A DNA stretch of 38,713 nt from CAZLBC01 sp964557575. GTDB taxonomy: Bacteria > Planctomycetota > Phycisphaerae > SM23-33. Every line of letters begins with the position of its first letter. The first letter of the stretch is position 1. The notes beneath the pieces were generated by a model that searched no databases, was not told where the DNA came from, and saw only the letters and a program-made list of their open reading frames with translations. Below are positions 16,383-24,367 of the stretch, piece by piece. A program made the translations under genes and the position numbers. The stretch lies in assembly GCA_964557575.1 (NCBI GenBank), contig CAZLBC010000042.1, positions 1 through 38,713 of the forward strand. The letters run 5' to 3'.

Positions 16383-17162
16383 ATGCTTGATTTTCTCGAC
16401 GGCGATGGTAAGGCCGCCGGACAAAACGCGGGCGCCGGGCCCGGAAAGGCCGGCGACGAAGACCAGCGGCAGGCCGTGGTGGGCAGGCTGCTGCTGAAAT
16501 TGCTCGGCAAGACCGGCGGCAGCGCGTTCAGTCTTCTGGACGGAATGGGGGTCGACGTGCATTCGCTGGCCGACGGTATCAGGCGCCGCCTTTCGGACCT
16601 GCCGCACGAGATCCAGGTCGATACCAGCCCGGTGATGTCGATGGCACAGGAGGAGTCGCTGAAACGCGGCGAGCCCGTGGTTCGCAGCGTGGACATGTTG
16701 CTCGCGCTCATCCAAATGTCCGGCGGCATCATTGCCGCGGAACTCGAGAACGCGGGTGTCGACTACGACGGCATCTCCCGGGCGGTCGGCGGTCTCTGCG
16801 CCGAACCGGAAACGGGGCAACAGCAGCCGAAACCGGAAACCGGCGGGGACGATGCGTCGGCGGCCGGCGGCGGTTATGTTCCCGAGATATACGCGGGTGC
16901 CGACGCCGGCGAGGATGCCGGAGAACAGGATCGCGACACGCTCGATCCCGGGCGCGACGATGAAGAGAACCTCGGTGATACCCAGATACATTTTTCCGAA
17001 GAACTGCTCGGCGAGCTCGACTTCCTCGATCACGTCGCGGAAGGGGACCCCGAACTCGAAGAGCTGATTGATTCCTGGAATGCGCTGCCCGAACCGCTCC
17101 AGCGGGGCATCCTGGCGATGGTCAGGGACGCCGTTGAGGAAGCCGAACAACACGATGGATAG
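16383..17162 (+). CDS. Stand-alone Clp N-terminal-domain protein
   Basis: The protein has 259 residues from the ATG at 16383, six bases after AAGGGG. Residues about 30-130 resemble the repeated Clp N domain of ClpA/ClpC chaperones: SPVMSMAQEESLKRGEPVV, then VDMLLALIQMSGGIIAAELE. No ATPase domain follows; the second half is acidic and rich in Gly, Glu and Asp, ending in a predicted helix (LQRGILAMVRDAVEEAEQ). Clp N domains bind adaptor proteins or substrates, so it could act as an adaptor or decoy for a Clp protease. That function is inferred; only the domain similarity is seen. Confidence 0.55.
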   Translation: MLDFLDGDGKAAGQNAGAGPGKAGDEDQRQAVVGRLLLKLLGKTGGSAFSLLDGMGVDVHSLADGIRRRLSDLPHEIQVDTSPVMSMAQEESLKRGEPVVRSVDMLLALIQMSGGIIAAELENAGVDYDGISRAVGGLCAEPETGQQQPKPETGGDDASAAGGGYVPEIYAGADAGEDAGEQDRDTLDPGRDDEENLGDTQIHFSEELLGELDFLDHVAEGDPELEELIDSWNALPEPLQRGILAMVRDAVEEAEQHDG

Positions 17163-17179
17163 GGTGGCAGGACGCCGGT

Positions 17180-17644
17180 TCAGGGCGCGGGGTTCGTGTC
17201 GCTCGACGCGCCCAGTTCTTCGTCGGCATCGGGGTAGGGGGCTTCAGACCAGTGGGGACGGCCTTCCGTTTCCTCGGCATCGACGTCCTCGTGTTCCTCG
17301 GCGGGTTCATCCGCGTCCGGTTCGGGATCGCCTTCCGGCTCGACCGCCGCTTCCACGGGCAGGCGGGGTGTGTCTTCTTCCGCCGGCTCCGGCGCGGGCC
17401 TGACCCCGATCGTCGGCCCCCGGCCCGTTTTTCTGACGAAGATATTCAGTGACAGCGCCATCACCAGGGCGGAGGCGAACAAAACGAGCAGGGCCCGGAG
17501 GATATCGATGAAACTCCAGAACAGGAGGCCGAGCAGCAGTGCGGACAGGAGTCCCGGTCCCAGCACGCAGGCGATCTGCAGGCGGCTGACGCGGACGATC
17601 TCGACGTCGCGGGTTTCTTCGCGTTTCACCAGTTTCCTGTTCAT
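17180..17644 (-). CDS. Small membrane protein with acidic tail, unknown
   Basis: The protein has 154 residues from the ATG at 17644; an ATG at 17665 is also possible and neither has a strong ribosome site. Residues about 22-68 form two membrane helices (LGPGLLSALLLGLLFWSFID, then LLVLFASALVMALSLNIFV). The last 85 residues are strongly acidic and rich in Pro, Glu and Asp, hence probably disordered. No family is recognised. It converges on the Clp-N-like gene with 17 bases between them. Confidence 0.6.
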   Translation of the reverse strand: MNRKLVKREETRDVEIVRVSRLQIACVLGPGLLSALLLGLLFWSFIDILRALLVLFASALVMALSLNIFVRKTGRGPTIGVRPAPEPAEEDTPRLPVEAAVEPEGDPEPDADEPAEEHEDVDAEETEGRPHWSEAPYPDADEELGASSDTNPAP

Positions 17645-17720
17645 ACCGACACATGATAAAGGCATCACGCGCCGCGGGCAATACCCTTTCCCCTTTGCCC
17701 ACGCGGCTCGCCGACATCCC

Positions 17721-17887
17721 TTAACAGGCTGTTGAAAAACTACTGCCTGCCCGTCCGCGGATCTTTTCCGCTCCGGCTGCGTCACGAAAACAGCAGAATA
17801 GTGCTGATATGCAACTGTTTCCGTTCCTTGCCGGAATAAAAAATCTCTCGTTCTCGGCGACGGTCTGCTTTTTCAACAGCCTGTTAA
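17721..17887. repeat. 167-bp palindromic element that truncates a gene
   Basis: The ends are perfect 19-base inverted repeats (17721-17739 and 17869-17887, starting TTAACAGGCTG). The centre has a hairpin CAGCA/TGCTG with a 6-base loop. The length equals that of the element at 3792-3958, and internal stretches are shared (GCGTCACGAAAAC, TTTCCGTTCCTTGCC). The right arm also resembles the element at 25570-25730 (TCTC..CGACGG..). The TAA that ends the neighbouring metallo-beta-lactamase-fold gene lies in its last bases, so the insertion appears to have cut that gene. Confidence 0.85.
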
Positions 17888-18117
17888 ACCTCTACGGTCG
17901 CCGTCTGTCCCGGTGCGATGACGGTCACGGCGGTGTTCTCCCCGGAGACCGCGGCGACGTCGTCGGGGCTGCAGTGGTCGAAGTGGCTGTGCGAAACGAA
18001 GACCAGGTCGGCGTCTCCCGGACGGCCGTCGATCTTCCACGGGTCGAAGTATACCGCCGATTCGCCGGATGCGATCCGTATGCTCACGTGGCGGAACAGC
18101 GTAACCTCAAGCGACAT
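17884..18117 (-). pseudogene. Truncated metallo-beta-lactamase-fold hydrolase (UlaG-like)
   Basis: Only 77 residues remain of a fold that normally needs about 200. From the ATG at 18117 (AAGGGAA upstream) it reads through YFDPWKIDG and the metal site motif SHSHFDHC. It then runs to TVIAPGQTATVEV and stops at a TAA (17886-17884) inside the palindromic element. The later strands and further metal-binding residues are missing, and nothing resembling them appears beyond the element. The remnant cannot form an active hydrolase. It follows the cyclase gene by about 50 bases and was probably in its operon. Confidence 0.8.
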
Positions 18118-18168
18118 GTCTATTCCCTTCACTGGTGTATTGATCTGTTCGTTTCCGCGCATCAACGA

Positions 18169-21045
18169 TTATTCCCCGCCGTCGATCCACCGCAGGCGCA
18201 CCACCCCGTTGGGATCCTTGACCTCGGGCGGCGGGGCCCCGGGCTTCAGGACCGTGTGCGCGCGGCAGAAATCCCGGTAGAGGCGGGCAGCCGTGTCGTC
18301 GGCATCCTTCTCAATGACCTCTTCCAGGAGCTTCCCGGCGGTGTCGAATGCGCGGTTGTCTATCGCCGTGACGGCGTCCGCGAACAGGGAGATCGTATCC
18401 ATGGTTTCTTTCGGCACGCTGTCCCGGCGGCCCAGTATTTCGTGGACGGCCACGGCCTCAGTGACACCGCTGATGTAAATCCTGCCGAGCGGCCGGGAGA
18501 CGATCTCGTCGGACCCGCCCTCGCGCCACGTCCGATCGTCGCAGATGATCCCCGCCCCGAAGAACTTGCAGGATGATTCCAGGCGGCTCGCGAGGTTCAC
18601 CGGGTCGCCGATGGCCGTGTAATCGTACCGCTGGCTGGACCCGTAGTTGCCGACCATGACCTCGCCGGTCGTCAGGCCGATCCGCACCCGCAGCGACGGG
18701 CTGCTGCCGGTTTCCGCGGCGAGTTCCCGGTTGAAATCGGCCGCGCCCTCCCGGCACTCCACGGCCGCTATGACCCCCCGTGCGGGGTGGTCTTCCTGGA
18801 ATACCGGCGCCCCGAAAAAGACGAAGATGCCGTCGCCGAGAAACTTGTTCAGGTAGCCGCCCCGACGGATCTGCACAATTTCGGTCATCCGGTCGAAGTA
18901 CCGGTTCAGCAGCGTGACCGTCTCCTGGGGGCCGAGCCGTTCCGACATGGCCGTGAATCCCGCCAGGTCGGAGAACATGCAGGTCAGCGTCCTGTTTTCG
19001 CCGCCGACTTCCGCGAGGGAGGGGTCCTCGATGAGGCGGTCGACGAGGGCGGGCGAGAGGGTATTGGCGAACATGCCCTTGATCTTACGCTTCTCCCGCT
19101 CCTCGGTCAGTTGCCGGTACATCGTGATGTACAGGAAACTCAGGAGTATGGCCGCGAGGGGGGCGACCATCGTCATCCAGATCAGGTGCGTGCGAAAGAC
19201 GACGAGGGCGTTGATGGCGATGAAGGTCAGTGCGAGTAGCAGTGTCAGAAAGGCGGCGCGGATGATGGGGCGGGTCGCGGTGATCAGGGAGACCAGCAGG
19301 CCCGCCAGAACGATCGCGAGGGCGTCCAGCCACAACGGCGCGCGACTGATGAACCGCCCGGAAAGTATCGTGTTGAGCAGGTGGTAGTGGACGTGTATGC
19401 CCGGCATCCGTTTTCCCAGGGGGGTGGGCGCGAAGTCGGCGGCACCGGTCGAACTTGACCCGACCAGGCAGATATTTCCGTTCACCACCGCTGCCAGCCG
19501 CGATTGCAGAATGTTCACGTCTTTCCGTATTTCTGCGTTTTGCGTTTCGATTTCGTCCAACCGGTCCTTGAGCGGGGAGCACGTGTCGATAATTATTCTC
19601 TGAGGGTTATCGTCCTCTACGGTGTCGGCGGATTTCAGAAAAAAGGAGACGTCTTCTATTAACGTCTCGATCATCTTGTCAAGCTGTTGTTCCCCGGCGG
19701 CTTCTGCAGCTTTTACCGCAAGGAGCCTGCCGCAAATATTCTCCCTGTTCCCGCTGCCGTAGAGAGATGCTTTGTAATACCGCCGTTGCAGTGATCTCCT
19801 CTGTTCTATGAGCTTCGAGACGCCGTTGGCGGCGAGTATGAGTTCTTTGAATGCGTTCATCTCCGTTTTATTGCGTTGCGAATCAAGTACCTGCGCCAGA
19901 CGGGCGGCGGTAATCCGTTTCAGGCGGATGTTCCTGTCCAGTGATTGTTTCAGCAGGTAAATCGATGCCGGGAGGGAGGCCGGAATGTGGCGTGTATCGG
20001 CCGTGTCCCAGTTGATGATCATCATGCCGTCTTCGTCGAGGGGAATCCGTCGCTTCTCACCGTCGCCGAACGAGAGTGCCAGTTGTTTGTTCCCGAGAGA
20101 GGCCTTTTGGAATCCGGCATGCCGGCGGGCGAGTGTGTCCCGCGCGGCCGCAAGCGACAATTGCATATAGACCGCATCGTCGTACCGGGCCAGGAGGCGC
20201 ATTCGCCTGAATATGCCGTCGGCATCCGGTTCCGCGTTGACGAAACCGACGCCTTTCAGTCCCCGGGTGAACGACAGGAGCGGGGGAATCATCTCGCCGC
20301 CGGGCAGCAACCGCGACCGTGTGCGGACGCCGCGGGTGTTCACCGGAAGCGCGTATTGCCGGAGTTCGTCCATCGCCCGCAGGCGAAGGTATTCCTGAGC
20401 GGCGAATGCCACCGCGTTCTGGTTCAGTTTCTCTCCCAACGACTGCGACAGTTCCCCGATCAACGCTTCAAGCGACGCGACGTCATGCTCGTGCAGCGCC
20501 TCGTTTACCGCGTCGCGAATCTCGGCGTACGCGCCCCCGGTCGCGCGGGCATCGCCGCCGATATTCAACTGCATCCCCATGTACACGTTGCCGGCCTTTT
20601 GGATTTCTTCCGCCAGCACCATGTCGTCGAAGACCGGCATGACGTCTCGCGAAGAAACGAGTTCGCTCTCACTCGGCGCGTAGACCGAATCCGCCTCCGA
20701 AACGTAGCGTACCTTTTGGGGATGGGGGAGCATGATATCCAGCACGGCCGCCCGGGCTCCGCATGCCTTCATTTCGCGTATCATCCCCGCCAGCATGCTC
20801 CGCGGCCACGGCCATCGGCCCACGCGTTCGAGACTGCCGTCGTCGATGTCGACGTGTACGGCGGGGCCGCGGGGATGCTTGACGGCGGCGTAGTTCAGCC
20901 GCAGGTCGAGGGCGTTCAGCTCGGCCCGCCGGTCGATCCCCGAGTAGTGGAGCACCGCCGCGAGGGCGGTCGCGGCCATCCCCATGATGATGGAAAACAG
21001 GTAGCGGTGCCGCGTCTCGGAACCGGCGCTTTTGTTACGGGCCAT
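18169..21045 (-). CDS. CHASE2-domain class III adenylate cyclase
   Basis: The protein has 958 residues. After an N-terminal membrane helix comes an extracytoplasmic CHASE2 sensor (about 35-565), which starts with HVDIDDGSLERVGRWPWPR and ends with CLVGSSSTGAADFAPTPLG. A helical, partly coiled insert of about 150 residues lies within it (about 385-530). Three membrane helices follow (about 575-660), then the cyclase catalytic domain from 688: metal-binding D693 and D738, purine-binding K734, and transition-state N817 and R821 (DPVNLASRLE). It should make cAMP in response to an external signal. A short helical tail follows. The gene lies 60 bases after the glcD-like gene on the same strand. Confidence 0.88.
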   Translation of the reverse strand: MARNKSAGSETRHRYLFSIIMGMAATALAAVLHYSGIDRRAELNALDLRLNYAAVKHPRGPAVHVDIDDGSLERVGRWPWPRSMLAGMIREMKACGARAAVLDIMLPHPQKVRYVSEADSVYAPSESELVSSRDVMPVFDDMVLAEEIQKAGNVYMGMQLNIGGDARATGGAYAEIRDAVNEALHEHDVASLEALIGELSQSLGEKLNQNAVAFAAQEYLRLRAMDELRQYALPVNTRGVRTRSRLLPGGEMIPPLLSFTRGLKGVGFVNAEPDADGIFRRMRLLARYDDAVYMQLSLAAARDTLARRHAGFQKASLGNKQLALSFGDGEKRRIPLDEDGMMIINWDTADTRHIPASLPASIYLLKQSLDRNIRLKRITAARLAQVLDSQRNKTEMNAFKELILAANGVSKLIEQRRSLQRRYYKASLYGSGNRENICGRLLAVKAAEAAGEQQLDKMIETLIEDVSFFLKSADTVEDDNPQRIIIDTCSPLKDRLDEIETQNAEIRKDVNILQSRLAAVVNGNICLVGSSSTGAADFAPTPLGKRMPGIHVHYHLLNTILSGRFISRAPLWLDALAIVLAGLLVSLITATRPIIRAAFLTLLLALTFIAINALVVFRTHLIWMTMVAPLAAILLSFLYITMYRQLTEEREKRKIKGMFANTLSPALVDRLIEDPSLAEVGGENRTLTCMFSDLAGFTAMSERLGPQETVTLLNRYFDRMTEIVQIRRGGYLNKFLGDGIFVFFGAPVFQEDHPARGVIAAVECREGAADFNRELAAETGSSPSLRVRIGLTTGEVMVGNYGSSQRYDYTAIGDPVNLASRLESSCKFFGAGIICDDRTWREGGSDEIVSRPLGRIYISGVTEAVAVHEILGRRDSVPKETMDTISLFADAVTAIDNRAFDTAGKLLEEVIEKDADDTAARLYRDFCRAHTVLKPGAPPPEVKDPNGVVRLRWIDGGE

Positions 21046-21062
21046 GGCAAGAGTGTACCCCC

Positions 21063-21101
21063 TCCGCCGAACGGCGAAAAGGTATTTTCGCCCCCGGCGG
21101 A
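21063..21101. other. Nested stem-loop between glcD-like gene and cyclase gene
   Basis: An outer stem TCCGCCG/CGGCGGA (21063-21069 with 21095-21101) encloses an inner perfect stem GGCGAAAA/TTTTCGCC (21073-21080 with 21085-21092) and a 4-base loop GGTA. It fills nearly all of the 60-base gap. No U-run follows, so it is either a partial terminator, an RNA processing site or a stabilising 3' structure for the upstream operon. Confidence 0.5.
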
Positions 21102-21105
21102 CGCG

Positions 21106-22536
21106 TCAGTTCATGTCGACAATCTTACCCGGGTTCAGGATGCACAGCGGGTCGAGGGCTTTCTTGACCGCGCGGATCATCGCGAGGTACTCGGGCGAAA
21201 CGAACAGGGGCATGTGCTTTTTGCGCTTGTGGCCGATCCCGTGTTCGCCGCTCACCCGGCCGCCGAGAGCGGCCGTCAGCCGGTAGAGGTCCTCCAGCGC
21301 CCGCGGCATCGTCTCTTCCCACTGCGCTGTCGACCAGTCCGGATTCTTGATGATGCGGACGTGGAGGTTCCCGTCGCCGGCGTGGCCGTAGGCCGGGAAG
21401 CGAAGGTCGTATTTCTCGTCCAGCTCCCGCATGCCGCGGACGAGGTCCCCGATCGCGGCGGGGGGCACCACGATGTCCTCGTTGGCCTGGTGCCGGCTGA
21501 CGATGGCGTAGGCCTCCGGGATGTTCCGCCGGACGTTCCAGATACGCTCGCTGGTGGTGGCGTTGTCGGCCACGTATACCTCGGTGGCCCCGGCCGCGAG
21601 GCACTGTTCGCCGACGGCGTCGTAGTCGCGGGTCACCTGCTCGTCGTTCGCCCCGTCGAGCGTGATCAGGAGCATCGCCGCGCAGTCCCGGTAGGGGAGC
21701 GTCTCGTTGAGGTACTCGCAGGATGCCTTCACGCACTGGCTGTCCATGAACTCGATGGCCGTGGGCACCAGGCCGCTCTCGGCGAATATCCGCGGGATCG
21801 CGTCGAGGGCGTCGTCGAGCTGCGCGAACAGGCACAGGAGGTCGACCGCCGATCGCGGTTCCGGGAGCAGTTTCAGCGTGATTCGCGTGAAGATGCCCAG
21901 CGTCCCCTCGGAACCGAGCATGAGCTGGACCATGTTGTACCCGGTGACGTCCTTGATGAGCTTGCCGCCGAGCTCGACGATGTCGCCGGTCGGGGTGACG
22001 ACCTCCAGCCCCAGCACGTAGCGGCTGGTGACCCCGTACTTGACCGCCTTGCCCCCGCCCGCGTTTTCGGCCACGTTGCCGCCGATAAAGCAGGTCTCCA
22101 GGCTCATCGGGTACCCGGCGTAGAAGAGGCCCGTACCCGCGAGTTTCTCGTTGATCGCGGCGGTTATCACCCCCGGTTCGACCACGGCCATCATGTTGTT
22201 CCGGTCGATCTCGATGATCCGGTTCATCCGGTCGAGCAGGATGACGATCCCGCCGTGCAGGGGGACCGCGCCGCCCGAGAGGCCGCTGCCGGCGCCGCGG
22301 GGGGTCACGGGGATCCGCTCGCGGTTCGCCAGCTTCATGATCGCCGCGATCTGCTCGGCGGCATCCGGCCTGACCACCGCCTCCGGCATGTGGGCGTACC
22401 GGGGGTCCGGTATCTCGTCGCGGGAGAAAGGTTCGAGCTTCTCCGGGTCGTTGAAGATCACCTGCCGTTCGCCGACGATCGACCGGAGTTCGTCGGCGAT
22501 TGCCGCGGTGACCGGGTTGTAGGAGGGGCTGCTCAT
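21106..22536 (-). CDS. glcD: GlcD-like FAD-dependent 2-hydroxyacid dehydrogenase
   Basis: The protein has 476 residues. The N-terminal FAD-binding half has PRGAGSGLSGGAVPLHGG and CFIGGNVAENAGGGKAVKYG. The C-terminal FAD-oxidase half ends with GRVSGEHGIGHKRKKHMPLF, the usual substrate-site motif. Family members oxidise D-lactate, L-lactate, glycolate or similar acids. The ATG overlaps the etfA stop by four bases, so it is translated with ETF. The order etfB-etfA-glcD matches the electron-bifurcating lactate dehydrogenase/ETF complexes of anaerobes such as Acetobacterium. Whether this one bifurcates, and on which acid, is not decided by sequence. Confidence 0.88.
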   Translation of the reverse strand: MSSPSYNPVTAAIADELRSIVGERQVIFNDPEKLEPFSRDEIPDPRYAHMPEAVVRPDAAEQIAAIMKLANRERIPVTPRGAGSGLSGGAVPLHGGIVILLDRMNRIIEIDRNNMMAVVEPGVITAAINEKLAGTGLFYAGYPMSLETCFIGGNVAENAGGGKAVKYGVTSRYVLGLEVVTPTGDIVELGGKLIKDVTGYNMVQLMLGSEGTLGIFTRITLKLLPEPRSAVDLLCLFAQLDDALDAIPRIFAESGLVPTAIEFMDSQCVKASCEYLNETLPYRDCAAMLLITLDGANDEQVTRDYDAVGEQCLAAGATEVYVADNATTSERIWNVRRNIPEAYAIVSRHQANEDIVVPPAAIGDLVRGMRELDEKYDLRFPAYGHAGDGNLHVRIIKNPDWSTAQWEETMPRALEDLYRLTAALGGRVSGEHGIGHKRKKHMPLFVSPEYLAMIRAVKKALDPLCILNPGKIVDMN

Positions 22537-23558
22537 GGCGTGCGGTCCGTATTCTCCTTCTTCAACGCCGTGATCCTCTCGGTCAGCGCCGGCACGACTT
22601 CCATCGCGTCCCCGACGATGCCGATCTCGGCGACGCGGAATATCTGGGCCTCCGGATCCGTGTTGACGGCCACGATGGTTTCGGCGGTCTGCATCCCCGC
22701 CAGGTGCTGGATCGAACCGCTGACGCCGGCCGCCACGTACAGGCGGGGGGTCACCGTCGTGCCGCTGAGGCCCACCTGGTGGGGATAGCTCAGCCAGCCG
22801 CGGTCGACCACGTCGCGGGTCGCGCCGACCGCGCCGTCCAGGGCAGCGGCGAGATCGTAGATCATCGCCAGGTTGTCGGCCGTCTTCATGCCCCGGCCGG
22901 CCGTGACCACCACGTCGGCCTCCTGGATGTTCAGGTCGTCCTCGATCGGCTCGAACCCGACCCGCCGGATGCGTCCCGCCGTCGGGCGGGAGGGGCGCCG
23001 GCGGATTATCTCTCCGGTCCGTCCCGCCGCGGGTTCGGCCGGCCGCGTCGACCGCGGCCTGACCGTCGCCATTTGCGGACGGTGCGCGGGTGTCTTGATC
23101 GTCGCCAGGATATTCCCGCCGATCGCCGGGCGGGTCTGCAGCAGGTTTCCCGTCTCCGGTTCGACGTCGAGGTGCGTGCAGTCGGCCGTGAGGCCGGCGA
23201 AGACCTTTACGGCGACGTAGGGCATCAGGGTCCGGCCGGTGGAGGTCGCCCCGGCGATGAAGATTTCGGGCTTGTATCGCTCGATGATCTCGGCCATCGC
23301 CGCCGCGTGGGGCTCGATAAGGAAGTGCTCGAGCTCCGGGGACTCCATCGCCACGACCCTGTCGGCCCCGCGGTCGACGAGTTCCTGCAGCTCGCTGTCC
23401 GGGATCGACGCCCCGATCACCATCGCACAGGTCTTCGTCGACAGCTTTTCCGCGAGGACCACGGCCCGCGAGAGCAGCTCGTAGCCGATTCTCTGCATGC
23501 GGCCGTCCTTTTGCTCGGCGAGGATCCAGACCCCGGAATAGTCACTCGTGTCGGTCAT
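22533..23558 (-). CDS. etfA: Electron transfer flavoprotein alpha subunit
   Basis: The protein has 341 residues. The C-terminal FAD domain carries the family signature from LYVAAGVSGSIQHLAGMQTA through IVAVNTDPEAQIFRVAEIG to VGDAMEVVPAL. It pairs with EtfB to pass electrons from the dehydrogenase encoded next to it into the respiratory or ferredoxin pool. It lacks the N-terminal ferredoxin-like domain of the Acetobacterium LctC protein. A Pro/Arg-rich linker (about 165-195) separates its two halves. It overlaps glcD by four bases and starts 8 bases after etfB. Confidence 0.92.
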   Translation of the reverse strand: MTDTSDYSGVWILAEQKDGRMQRIGYELLSRAVVLAEKLSTKTCAMVIGASIPDSELQELVDRGADRVVAMESPELEHFLIEPHAAAMAEIIERYKPEIFIAGATSTGRTLMPYVAVKVFAGLTADCTHLDVEPETGNLLQTRPAIGGNILATIKTPAHRPQMATVRPRSTRPAEPAAGRTGEIIRRRPSRPTAGRIRRVGFEPIEDDLNIQEADVVVTAGRGMKTADNLAMIYDLAAALDGAVGATRDVVDRGWLSYPHQVGLSGTTVTPRLYVAAGVSGSIQHLAGMQTAETIVAVNTDPEAQIFRVAEIGIVGDAMEVVPALTERITALKKENTDRTP

Positions 23559-23566
23559 CCCTGCAC

Positions 23567-24364
23567 CTATAACAATTCGCGTTCCCGCAGTAAAGTCGCC
23601 GTTCTCTCGACCGCCGCCCGCAGGTCCTCATCGCCGTGTATCGGCAGCATTTCGCACTCCCGGGTCACCCGCGGGCGAAATATCTTCACCACCCGCGTGG
23701 GACTGCCCTTGAGCCCCAGGTGGCGGGCCGCGACGTCGAGATCGGCTACGGACAGCGTTTGGATCTCGGCGGTCCGGGATTTCTGCTTGCCGCGGAGCGT
23801 GGGGAGGCGCGGCACCCCGATCTCCTTGACAACCGTCAAAACCGCCGGCAGATCGACGTCGAGTATTTCGTGGCCCCCCTCAACCAGCCGCTGGCAACGG
23901 CAGGTGCCGTCCCGGACGTGATCGATCCGGCCGATATACGTGGCGACCGGGAGGTTCAGGAAGGCGGCGATGCCGGGGCCGACCTGCCCGGTATCCCCGT
24001 CGGTGGCCCGTTCGCCGCAGATAATCAGGTCGAACGCGCCCAACGATGTGAGGGCGGCGGCCAGGACGTATGACGTCGCCCACGTGTCCGATCCCGCGAA
24101 TTGCCGGTCCGAGACCAGAATGCCGGCATCTATACCCATGGAAATCGCCTCGCGAAGAGAGCGTTCCGCCGCCGGGGGCCCCATGCTGATACATGCCGTT
24201 TCGCCGCCCTGCTCGTCCCGCAGCCGGATGGCGGTCTCGATTGCGTAGAGATCCAGGGGATTGACAATGGCCTCCACCCCTTCACGGATCATGGTCCCGG
24301 TCTCGGGATCCATTCTGACCGCGTTTGTCTCCGGGACTTGTTTAATCGGTACGGCTATCTTCAT
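23567..24364 (-). CDS. etfB: Electron transfer flavoprotein beta subunit
   Basis: The protein has 265 residues, the normal size. It starts MKIAVPIKQVPETNAVRMD and contains NPLDLYAIETAIRLRDEQGG and DLIICGERATDGDTGQVGPG, the conserved EtfB nucleotide-binding segments. The late segment DLDVAARHLGLKGSPTRVVK is also typical. Together with EtfA it forms the electron carrier for the GlcD-like enzyme. It starts 3 bases after the dehydrogenase gene stop, so all four genes form one operon. Confidence 0.92.
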   Translation of the reverse strand: MKIAVPIKQVPETNAVRMDPETGTMIREGVEAIVNPLDLYAIETAIRLRDEQGGETACISMGPPAAERSLREAISMGIDAGILVSDRQFAGSDTWATSYVLAAALTSLGAFDLIICGERATDGDTGQVGPGIAAFLNLPVATYIGRIDHVRDGTCRCQRLVEGGHEILDVDLPAVLTVVKEIGVPRLPTLRGKQKSRTAEIQTLSVADLDVAARHLGLKGSPTRVVKIFRPRVTRECEMLPIHGDEDLRAAVERTATLLRERELL

Positions 24365-24367
24365 GAA

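Noticed and set aside
19945..22788. Long open frame of 947 codons on the plus strand
   Set aside because: It runs antisense across the cyclase, glcD and etfA genes, all clearly real. It has no motifs and spans several gene boundaries.
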